A stretch of DNA of 64,000 bases from Thalassospira marina (lineage in GTDB: Bacteria; Pseudomonadota; Alphaproteobacteria; Rhodospirillales; Thalassospiraceae): positions 4,070,001 to 4,134,000 of the forward strand of contig NZ_CP024199.1 of the NCBI RefSeq assembly GCF_002844375.1, given 5' to 3'. The position numbers and the translations under genes were made by a program. The notes beneath the pieces were generated by a model. That model was not told the origin of the DNA and did no database searches. It saw only the letters and a list, made by a program, of their open reading frames with translations. Position 1 is the first letter of the stretch. Each line of letters starts with the position of its first letter. Below are positions 24,579 through 32,196 of the stretch, in pieces.

Positions 24579-26902
24579 TGGCTGAAATCAAACAGGTCGC
24601 CGTTATTGGCGCCGGTGTTATGGGGGCATCCATTGCCGCCCATATCGCCAATTCGGGAACGCCGGTTCTGCTGCTTGATATCGTGCCGGAAGGGGCCAAA
24701 AACCGCAATGCGGTGGCCGAGGGTGCGGTCGCAAAAATGCTGAAAACCGACCCGGCCCCCTTTATGAACAAGCGGGCGGCAAAGCTGATCACATGCGGCA
24801 ACATCGACGATGATATGGGCAAACTCGCCGATTGCGACTGGATCGTCGAAGCCGTCATCGAACGCCTTGATATCAAGCAGAATCTGTATCGCAAGATTGA
24901 TGCAGTCCGCAAAGCAGGCTCGGTCGTGTCCTCGAACACATCGACCATTCCGCTGGCAACCCTGATTGAGGGGATGCCCGCCAGCTTTGCCAGTGATTTC
25001 ATCATCACCCATTTCTTTAACCCGCCGCGTTATATGCGCCTTCTGGAACTGGTTTCCAGCGGTGAAACCAGCGATGGCGTGGTTGATATGGTTGCGGCCT
25101 TTGCCGATGAAAAACTGGGTAAAACCTGCGTTGTCTGCCATGACAAACCCGGTTTCATTGCCAACCGCCTGGGCGTTTACTGGATTCAGGCCGCCATGGT
25201 CGAAGCCATGGATGCCAAATTGACCGTTGAAGAGGCTGACAGCGTTATTGGCCGCCCGTTTGGCATTCCCAAAACCGGGGTATTTGGCCTGATGGACCTG
25301 GTCGGGTTGGATTTGATGCCCCATGTGCAGTCCAGCATGGCGGGTGCCCTACCAAAATCGGACCCGTTCCACGCCATTTACCGGGAATCCGAACTGGTTT
25401 CAAAACTGATTGCCGATGGCTATACCGGCCGCAAGGGCAAGGGTGGTTTTTACCGTATCAACCGTGCTGATGGTGGCAAGGTCAAGGAATCGGTCAATCT
25501 CGAAACGGGTGAATTTGCCAAATCCGAAAAGGCCCGCCTTGAAAGCGTAAAGGCCGCAGGTAAAAACCCGCGCAGCCTGATGCAAAGTGCGGATAAGGGC
25601 GGCAAATATGGCCGCGCCGTTATGGCAAAAACCCTGGCCTATGCGGCCTTCATTGCCGAAGAAGCCGCACAGAATATCGTCGATGTCGATGATGCCATGA
25701 AGCTTGGCTATAACTGGAAAACCGGCCCGTTCGAGTTGATTGACACCATTGGGGTTGATGCCCTGATCGCCATGCTGAAAGAAGACGGTATCGATGTGCC
25801 GCCGCTTCTGGAACGTGCTACTGGCAAAACATTCTACAAGGTCGAAAACGGCACCCTGCATTATCTGGGCTTTGATGGCAGCTATCAGGCTGTTACCCGC
25901 CCCGAAGGCGTGTTGCTGCTTGAAGATATCAAACGCAAATCCGAACGTATTCTGGGTAATGGCTCTGCATCGCTTTGGGATATTGGCGATGGCGCGGTTT
26001 GCCTTGAATTCCATACCAAGATGAATGCGCTGGATGGCGAGGTCATGGCGATTATCAAATCGTCCATTCGCACCATCAAGAAACAGTACAAGGCGCTGGT
26101 CATTTACAATGAAGGCAGCAATTTCTCGGCCGGGGCCAATCTGGGCCTGGCGCTGTTTGCGGCCAATATTGCCGTCTGGCCGGAAATTGAAAATCTGGTT
26201 GAAACCGGGCAGATGACGTACAAGGCGCTGAAATACGCCCCCTTCCCGGTTGTGGCAGCACCCAGCGGGCTGGCACTGGGCGGTGGGTGTGAAATTGTGC
26301 TGCATGCCGATGCCGTACAGGCGCACGGGGAAACCTATATCGGGCTGGTGGAACCCGGTGTTGGCCTGGTCCCGGCCTGGGGCGGTTGCAAGGAAATGAT
26401 CCGCCGCTGGCACGAAAACCCCAAATTCCCCAAAGGCCCGATGAGCGCAAGTGCCAAGGCATTTGAAATCATCAGTGTTGCGACCGTGGCGAAATCCGCC
26501 CACGAGGCCAAGGAAAACCTGTTCCTGCGCCCCGATGACGGCATCACCATGAACCGCAACCGCCTGCTGTTTGATGCCAAAAAACGTGCACTGGCAATGG
26601 TTGAAGGGTACGAGCCACCAGAAGAAATGGTCTATCGCCTGCCTGGCGAAAGCGCACGGGTTGCCTTTGAAATGGCGGTCGACGGTTTTTACCGCCTGGG
26701 CAAAGCAACCGATTATGACCGCGTGGTTGCCGGTGAACTGGCAACTGTTCTGGCCGGGGGTGATACCGATGTCACCGTCGAACTTTCCGAAGACGACATG
26801 CTTGAACTTGAACGTGAAAGCTTCATGCGTCTGGCCCGCAACCCCGGCACGCTGGCGCGCATCGAAACGATGCTGCTGACCGGCAAACCGCTGCGGAATT
26901 AA
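24578..26902 (+). CDS. 3-hydroxyacyl-CoA dehydrogenase/enoyl-CoA hydratase, FadN-type
   Basis: A 774-residue bifunctional beta-oxidation enzyme hydrating enoyl-CoA and oxidising 3-hydroxyacyl-CoA. The order is dehydrogenase first: NAD-binding GAGVMGAS (11-18), FIITHFFNPPRYMRLLELV and the 3HCDH C-terminal repeats, then a crotonase domain from about residue 470 with FSAGANLG, LGGGCEIVLHADA and EPGVGLVPAWGG. This is the reverse of Escherichia coli FadB and matches Bacillus FadN. The hydratase Glu in GGGCE and a second acidic residue before the glycine-rich turn are present, so both halves look active. It starts on the thiolase stop and is followed within 11 bases by fadE. Confidence 0.92.
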   Translation: MAEIKQVAVIGAGVMGASIAAHIANSGTPVLLLDIVPEGAKNRNAVAEGAVAKMLKTDPAPFMNKRAAKLITCGNIDDDMGKLADCDWIVEAVIERLDIKQNLYRKIDAVRKAGSVVSSNTSTIPLATLIEGMPASFASDFIITHFFNPPRYMRLLELVSSGETSDGVVDMVAAFADEKLGKTCVVCHDKPGFIANRLGVYWIQAAMVEAMDAKLTVEEADSVIGRPFGIPKTGVFGLMDLVGLDLMPHVQSSMAGALPKSDPFHAIYRESELVSKLIADGYTGRKGKGGFYRINRADGGKVKESVNLETGEFAKSEKARLESVKAAGKNPRSLMQSADKGGKYGRAVMAKTLAYAAFIAEEAAQNIVDVDDAMKLGYNWKTGPFELIDTIGVDALIAMLKEDGIDVPPLLERATGKTFYKVENGTLHYLGFDGSYQAVTRPEGVLLLEDIKRKSERILGNGSASLWDIGDGAVCLEFHTKMNALDGEVMAIIKSSIRTIKKQYKALVIYNEGSNFSAGANLGLALFAANIAVWPEIENLVETGQMTYKALKYAPFPVVAAPSGLALGGGCEIVLHADAVQAHGETYIGLVEPGVGLVPAWGGCKEMIRRWHENPKFPKGPMSASAKAFEIISVATVAKSAHEAKENLFLRPDDGITMNRNRLLFDAKKRALAMVEGYEPPEEMVYRLPGESARVAFEMAVDGFYRLGKATDYDRVVAGELATVLAGGDTDVTVELSEDDMLELERESFMRLARNPGTLARIETMLLTGKPLRN

Positions 26903-26913
26903 AGGACAGAAAA

Positions 26914-28698
26914 ATGGCTGAATTTAAAGCACCCCTGCGCGATATGCGTTTCGTCCTGACCGAACTGTTTGATTACAACGACATCAACCAGCTTCCCGGT
27001 TGCGAGGATTTCACCCCTGACGTGGTTGACGCCGTTCTGGAAGAAGCCGCCAAGGTCTGCGAGGAAGTTCTTTATCCCATCAATCGCAGTGGCGACGAGG
27101 AAGGCTGCCATTGGGATGACGGTGTTGTTACGGCCCCGAAAGGATTTAAGGAAGCCTATAAAACCTTTGCCGAAGGTGGCTGGACGGGCATTGCCTGTGA
27201 CCCCGCCTATGGCGGCCAGGGCGCGCCCAAGACCCTGAATGCGCTGGTCGAAGAAATGATCTGTTCGACCAACCTTTCCTTTGGGATGTATCCGGGCCTG
27301 TCATTTGGTGCCTATGCCGCATTGCATAGCCATGCATCGGACGAGCTGAAGGACAAATACCTGCCCAAGATCGTTGAAGGTACATGGTCGGGCACCATGT
27401 GCCTGACGGAACCCCATTGCGGCACCGACCTTGGCATTATCCGCACCAAGGCCGAACCGCGCGATGATGGCAGCTATGCCATTACCGGCACCAAAATTTT
27501 CATTTCTGCGGGTGAACATGACCTGACGGAAAACATCATTCATCTGGTGCTGGCAAAGCTGCCTGATGCGCCAAAGGGCACCAAGGGCATCAGCCTGTTT
27601 GTTGTTCCTAAATTCATGGTCAATGACGATGGCAGCCTGGGCGATCGCAACAGCCTGAAATGCGGTTCGATCGAACATAAAATGGGCATCAAGGCATCAT
27701 CAACCTGTGTGATGAACTTTGATGGTGCCATTGGCTGGCTGGTGGGCGAACCGCACCAGGGCATGCCCGCCATGTTCACCATGATGAACCAGGAACGCCT
27801 TTCGGTGGGTATTCAGGGCCTTGGCCTTGGCGAAGCGGCCTATCAGGGGGCTGCGGCCTATGCCCGTGACCGCCTGCAGGGCCGTTCCCTGACCGGGCCG
27901 AAAAGCCCGAACAAGGAAGCCGACAGCCTGCTGGTCCACCCCGATGTGCGGCGCATGCTGTTAACCCAGCGCGCCTGTAACGAAGGGTCCCGCGCCATGG
28001 GTATTTGGGTGGCACGCGCACTTGATACCATGAAATATCATGACGATGCCCAAACCCGCGAAGAAGCCGACGAATTTGTGCAATTGATGACCCCCATCGT
28101 CAAAGCCCTGTTTACCGATTGGGGGTTTGATACCGCCAATATCGGCATGCAGGTTTTTGGCGGGCATGGCTATATCCGCGAATGGGGCATGGAACAATAT
28201 GTCCGTGATGCCCGCATCGCCCAGATTTACGAAGGCACAAACGGCATTCAGGCCCTGGACCTTGTTGGTCGTAAAATGGGGGCAAAGGCCGGGCGTTACC
28301 TGCGCCGTTTCTTCCACCCGGTGCAGGATTACATTGAAAACCATGTCAGCGACGATGGTTTGGGCGATTTTGTCCAGCCGCTGGCAAAGGCATTTATGCG
28401 CCTGCAACAGGCAACCGCCGAAATCGCCCAGCGCGGTTTGAAAAATCCCGACGAAGCCGGGGCTGCGGCAACCGAATATCTGCGCCTGTTTGGCCTGGTG
28501 GCAGTTGGTTTCATGTGGGTGCGCATGGCGGAAATCGCCCTTAAAAAACAGGATGATGACGCCGAAGGTTTCTATCGCGCCAAGCTGGTAACGGCACGGT
28601 TCTATATGGAACGCATCCTGCCGCAAACGGGTGCGCTGTTTTCATCGATCATGGCGGGTTCCAAAACCATGATGGCCATGGATGAAGACGCCTTCTAA
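26914..28698 (+). CDS. fadE: Acyl-CoA dehydrogenase
   Basis: FAD enzyme of 594 residues carrying out the first oxidation of beta-oxidation. Recognisable parts are the substrate-binding CLTEPHCGTDLG (about 165), the middle beta domain, FGGHGYIREWGMEQYVRDAR and the catalytic Glu440 in QIYEGTNGIQALDL, followed by the C-terminal extension domain found in this larger group of acyl-CoA dehydrogenases. The size and the grouping thiolase, FadN-type enzyme, dehydrogenase recall the fadNAE operon of Bacillus. AGGACAG precedes the ATG, 11 bases after the preceding stop. Confidence 0.93.
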   Translation: MAEFKAPLRDMRFVLTELFDYNDINQLPGCEDFTPDVVDAVLEEAAKVCEEVLYPINRSGDEEGCHWDDGVVTAPKGFKEAYKTFAEGGWTGIACDPAYGGQGAPKTLNALVEEMICSTNLSFGMYPGLSFGAYAALHSHASDELKDKYLPKIVEGTWSGTMCLTEPHCGTDLGIIRTKAEPRDDGSYAITGTKIFISAGEHDLTENIIHLVLAKLPDAPKGTKGISLFVVPKFMVNDDGSLGDRNSLKCGSIEHKMGIKASSTCVMNFDGAIGWLVGEPHQGMPAMFTMMNQERLSVGIQGLGLGEAAYQGAAAYARDRLQGRSLTGPKSPNKEADSLLVHPDVRRMLLTQRACNEGSRAMGIWVARALDTMKYHDDAQTREEADEFVQLMTPIVKALFTDWGFDTANIGMQVFGGHGYIREWGMEQYVRDARIAQIYEGTNGIQALDLVGRKMGAKAGRYLRRFFHPVQDYIENHVSDDGLGDFVQPLAKAFMRLQQATAEIAQRGLKNPDEAGAAATEYLRLFGLVAVGFMWVRMAEIALKKQDDDAEGFYRAKLVTARFYMERILPQTGALFSSIMAGSKTMMAMDEDAF

Positions 28699-28758
28699 TT
28701 TATTCCGGGTTCGCAACTGCCCCTTAACCTGCTGATTTCTTTGTAAACGGAGCATTCG

Positions 28759-29292
28759 ATGAATTTGATCTTTCGCTTGATCCGGATTTTGGTTCTGGGA
28801 TGGTTGCGGCCTTCGATGCATCCAATGGACCCGTCGGTTGTGGCGTTTCGCGCCTGGCCGACGGACCTGGATATCAATATGCATATGACCAATTCACGCT
28901 ATTACGCGCTGATGGATCTGGGCCGTACCGAGCTGATCCTGCGGACTGGCATTATCGGGCTGGTCATGAAACATAAATGGAAGCCGGTGGTTTCGGTTTC
29001 GACGATGCGTTTTAAACGCGCCATCAAACCGTTTCAGCGGTTCCACCTCGAAACCCAGGCGCTTTATTGGGACGAACAGGGTTTTTACCTTGAACAACGC
29101 TTTGTCGCCGATGGCAAAACACTGGCCCTGGCCGTGGTGAAGGCGGTTTTTGTTGGCCGTGGCGGCGTTATTCGCCCCGGCCATATTTGCGATGAACTGG
29201 GGTTAAATGACCCATCCCCCGATGTCCCGGCATGGCTTAGCGGCTGGCCCGATATCGAAAGTGCCATTGAACAGCGGCTGGGCGCCATTTAG
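28759..29292 (+). CDS. Hotdog-fold acyl-CoA thioesterase (THEM6/YbgC-like)
   Basis: A 177-residue protein with a short hydrophobic N-terminal helix (LIFRLIRILVLGWL) and a 4HBT hotdog domain. The catalytic-helix region is WPTDLDINMHMTNSRYYALMDLGRTELIL, here split as DLDINMHMTNSRYYALMDLG, with Asp in the usual YbgC position. Such thioesterases release free acids from acyl-CoAs and may protect the CoA pool during fatty acid growth. The N-terminal helix suggests loose membrane association, as in THEM6-like proteins. It is 60 bases after fadE and probably in the same operon. Confidence 0.8.
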   Translation: MNLIFRLIRILVLGWLRPSMHPMDPSVVAFRAWPTDLDINMHMTNSRYYALMDLGRTELILRTGIIGLVMKHKWKPVVSVSTMRFKRAIKPFQRFHLETQALYWDEQGFYLEQRFVADGKTLALAVVKAVFVGRGGVIRPGHICDELGLNDPSPDVPAWLSGWPDIESAIEQRLGAI

Positions 29293-29391
29293 GCCCCCGT
29301 CCCCAACAAAACACGATCCCATATCAAAGAAGGCCCGCCACATACGGCATCACATACGGCCCAAAATCCGCACAGGCGGGGAGGAAAAGAC

Positions 29392-30198
29392 ATGTCATCA
29401 CAAGATGCCGTTATCCTGAAAATCGAAAACGACATTGCCACCATCACCCTGAACCGTCCTGACCGGATGAACGCGCTTGACGGTGCGATGATTACCGGTT
29501 TGTTGCATGCCCTGGACCAGATCGAAACCGAAATAAAAAATATCGGGGCTGTCATCGTCACGGGCAGTGGGGGCACCTTTATGGCGGGCGGTGATGTTAA
29601 ATTCTTCCATCAGCTAAGCGATATTCCGGCAGAGGAAGCCCACCCGCAAATCAGCGCCATGATCGACAAGGTGCACCATATTGTCACACGGCTGGTTAAT
29701 TTGCCCTGCCCTGTTATTGCCAGTGCGTGCGGGGCCGTAGCCGGTTTTGGGGTCAGCCTTTTAAATGCGTGCGACATGGCAATTGCGGCAAGTGAAACCG
29801 TTTTCACTTTGGCCTATTGCCATATTGGCACCTCGCCCGATGGGGGTTCCACCCATTCGCTGGTACGGCTGGTCGGCATGAAAAAGGCCAAGGAAATTGC
29901 CCTGCTGGGGGATCGTTTTGATGCGGCCGAGGCCCTGCGCTTAGGGCTTGTCAACCAGGTGGTTGATGCTGGCGACCTTGAAAAAGCAACCGCCAAACTG
30001 GCCGCCCGGCTGGCAGCAGGCCCGCGTGGTGCCTTGGCGCGTACCAAGGCCCTTTTGAACAATTCACCGGAAATGGACCTGCAAAGCCAGCTTGCCGCCG
30101 AGGCCAAAGCCTTTGCCGAATGCGCGATCAGCGCAGATTTCCGCGAAGGCGTTGCTGCCTTTGTCGAAAAGCGCAAACCGGTTTTTAACGGCAAATAA
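29392..30198 (+). CDS. Enoyl-CoA hydratase/isomerase family protein
   Basis: A 268-residue crotonase-fold enzyme with the two oxyanion-hole segments GGTFMAGGDVKFFHQL (about 64-79) and ACGAVAGFGVSLLNACDMAIA (about 110-130), then IGTSPDGGSTHSLVRLVG. The first catalytic Glu of hydratases is replaced by Ser in the GFGVSL segment, whereas an Asp stands in SPDGG, a pattern closer to enoyl-CoA isomerases such as PaaG. It may therefore shift double bonds of unsaturated fatty acids rather than hydrate them, a task a complete pathway needs. A strong GGGGAGG site precedes the ATG. Confidence 0.85.
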   Translation: MSSQDAVILKIENDIATITLNRPDRMNALDGAMITGLLHALDQIETEIKNIGAVIVTGSGGTFMAGGDVKFFHQLSDIPAEEAHPQISAMIDKVHHIVTRLVNLPCPVIASACGAVAGFGVSLLNACDMAIAASETVFTLAYCHIGTSPDGGSTHSLVRLVGMKKAKEIALLGDRFDAAEALRLGLVNQVVDAGDLEKATAKLAARLAAGPRGALARTKALLNNSPEMDLQSQLAAEAKAFAECAISADFREGVAAFVEKRKPVFNGK

Positions 30199-30303
30199 CA
30201 GGCACGGCGTTTTCGGTCGGTCCATGGCCCCGCCGGTTAAAAGGCGACAATGCGACCAGGCCGAAAATTGCCCGCCAAAACACTAGACATTCAGGGAAGA
30301 AAC

Positions 30304-31194
30304 ATGGCAAACCTTAACGGCAAAACCCTTTTCATCACCGGGGCATCGCGCGGCATTGGCAAGGAAATTGCCCTGCGCGCGGCACGGGATGGGGCCAATG
30401 TGGCGATCATCGCCAAAACCGACACCCCACACCCGAAACTGCCCGGCACCATTTACACCGCTGCCGAAGAAATCGAACAGGCGGGCGGCAAGGCCCTTGC
30501 CCTGAAAACCGACATTCGCGATGAAGACCAGATCGCCGATGCCGTTGCCAAAACCGTCGAGGCATTTGGGGGTATTGATATTCTTATCAATAATGCCAGC
30601 GCCATTAACCTGACGCCGACCCTGCATACCCCCATGAAGCGTTATGATTTGATGTCGCAGGTCAATACCCGGGCGACATTTGCCTGTGCGCAGGCCTGCC
30701 TGCCGCATCTGTTGAAATCGGATAACCCGCATATTCTGACCATGTCACCGCCCCCCAATATGAGCCCGCAATGGTTTACCAACCATCCGGCCTATACCAT
30801 GTCCAAATACGGCATGAGCCTGGCGACCTTTGGCCTGGCCGCAGAATTTGCCGATGAAGGTGTGGCCGTTAATTCACTATGGCCTGTCACGGTGATTGAA
30901 ACCGCCGCCCTTAACGTGATCCCCGGTCTTGAAGCCGGGCGCGCACGCAAACCGGAAATCCTGGCCGATGCCGCCCATGCCATTTTAACCAGCCCGGCAA
31001 AGCAGGTAACAGGCGGGTTCTTTACCGATGAATGTATCCTTGCAGCCATCGGCATCACCGATTTTGAACCCTATAACCTGACACCGGGCAAAGACCCCTA
31101 TCCGGATTTCTTTTATGAACCCGATAAAAACGGCGCCAATGACCCGCATGTCGCATCTTTGTTGAAAATTATCGCAAGCCAGCATGCAGGCTAG
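30304..31194 (+). CDS. Short-chain dehydrogenase, HSDL2-like
   Basis: A 296-residue NAD(P)-dependent SDR with TGASRGIGKE (12-21), NNASAI (96-101), Ser148 in ILTMSPPPNMSP and the catalytic Tyr164/Lys168 in YTMSKYG. The segments around the active site (PHILTMSPP and PQWFTNHPAYT) resemble the hydroxysteroid dehydrogenase-like 2 group, whose animal members carry a C-terminal SCP2 domain. Here the SCP2 domain is absent, but a free SCP2 protein is encoded 11 kb upstream in the same apparent regulon. It probably acts on a lipid-derived 3-hydroxy or keto substrate. The ATG chosen has GGGAAG upstream. It ends the lipid gene run. Confidence 0.85.
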   Translation: MANLNGKTLFITGASRGIGKEIALRAARDGANVAIIAKTDTPHPKLPGTIYTAAEEIEQAGGKALALKTDIRDEDQIADAVAKTVEAFGGIDILINNASAINLTPTLHTPMKRYDLMSQVNTRATFACAQACLPHLLKSDNPHILTMSPPPNMSPQWFTNHPAYTMSKYGMSLATFGLAAEFADEGVAVNSLWPVTVIETAALNVIPGLEAGRARKPEILADAAHAILTSPAKQVTGGFFTDECILAAIGITDFEPYNLTPGKDPYPDFFYEPDKNGANDPHVASLLKIIASQHAG

Positions 31195-31387
31195 CGCCCG
31201 CATGGCCGGTCGCGCAGTTCGCGCCGGTCACGCTGGTCACGCCGACCAGCCTGGTTAATGCCGCCCGGCCAATTTCAGTTTGTTCGTTTTGCGAACGCAT
31301 TTTTTTCGTCGGCATCGGTACCCATGTGCTGATGCCACTTACCGGGGCCAAGCCACTGATGGTGCGGCCTCAATCGCCCGCGACCTC

Positions 31388-31423
31388 AACCCGCCCCAAC
31401 CTACCGGGCGGGTTCTTTTTTTT
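31388..31423 (+). terminator. Terminator at the end of the lipid operon
   Basis: A 9-bp stem AACCCGCCC/GGGCGGGTT followed by a T8 tract, about 190 bases after the SDR stop. The sequence between (31195-31387) holds no gene I can support. Confidence 0.85.
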
Positions 31424-31474
31424 ACCGCGATGCTGTTTTGGCCATTCCCGGCCTGTTTGCCTTTATCCCAAAAC

Positions 31475-31515
31475 AAAAAGAGCCGCCCGGCATATGCGCA
31501 AGGCGGCGTCTTTTT
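31475..31515 (-). terminator. Terminator of the opgH-distal hypothetical gene
   Basis: AAAAAGAGCCGCC (31475-31487) pairs with GGCGGCGTCTTTTT (31502-31515) with one bulge. The A and T tracts make it usable on both strands; it lies just after the stop of the minus-strand gene. Confidence 0.8.
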
Positions 31516-31542
31516 GGGGATCGGCGATGAATCAGTTAATGA

Positions 31543-32022
31543 TCACGAAGCGCGCGTTGCCAGGGTCTGGCGCGGCATAACACGTTCATGACGAGCCGGA
31601 GTCGGCAGCATCATCTGAGTCTGCAGGGCCATATTCAGGTCCCGGCAGTTCTGATGACGGTCAAGGAAACGGTCGCACCAGCCTTTGGACTGGTTGGCCG
31701 AAAGGAACGCACAACGCAGCATCGCAAACTTGTTTGCGTTGTGGGTTTCGTCTTCGCCCGTGACATGTGACAGCCAGGTCGCAATGGCAGAATGGGCAGC
31801 TTCATCAAGCATGTCCTGCAAATTGCCTTTGGCAACGGCGCCAACCATGTCATCGCGCAATGCTGCGCGCAGTTCGCTGACCAGGCGGTCTTCAGCGATT
31901 TCGCTTTTCACGCCAAACGAACGGGTCCAGGCGCGTGCGGTTTCATTTAGCAACCGGGACATTGCCGCCGGTTCGCTTGACTGGCCAGACTTTGAAATTT
32001 CCACGTTACTCATTTCAACCAT
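31543..32022 (-). CDS. Hypothetical protein downstream of opgGH
   Basis: A 159-residue soluble protein that I do not recognise. It is mostly helical with an acidic N-terminal half (SRLLNETARAWTRSFG, then EDRLVSELRAALRDDMVG) and a basic C-terminus, no signal peptide or membrane segment and two Cys near LRCAFLS and GWCDRF. The ATG follows GGGA about eight bases upstream. It lies 175 bases downstream of opgH on the same strand and is closed by a terminator, so it may be co-transcribed or separate. A role in glucan synthesis or envelope control can only be guessed from position. Confidence 0.7.
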   Translation of the reverse strand: MVEMSNVEISKSGQSSEPAAMSRLLNETARAWTRSFGVKSEIAEDRLVSELRAALRDDMVGAVAKGNLQDMLDEAAHSAIATWLSHVTGEDETHNANKFAMLRCAFLSANQSKGWCDRFLDRHQNCRDLNMALQTQMMLPTPARHERVMPRQTLATRAS

Positions 32023-32196
32023 GATGCATTCCCTGTTCGGGTTATGTGAAGGTTAACAAAACGTTTCTTGTTTTCGTTAGTCTTCACAATGACCGGAATA
32101 TAGTCTGAATCTTTGCCGAAACTTAGACGTTTTTGTGGCACGGGCCATGCAGAACCCACATGGGGCCATACCAATTACGCGCAGATTTTTTACTGG

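Noticed and set aside
31169..31591. Short frames on both strands between the SDR gene and the opgH-distal gene
   Set aside because: They run across two clear terminators and have no protein-like pattern.
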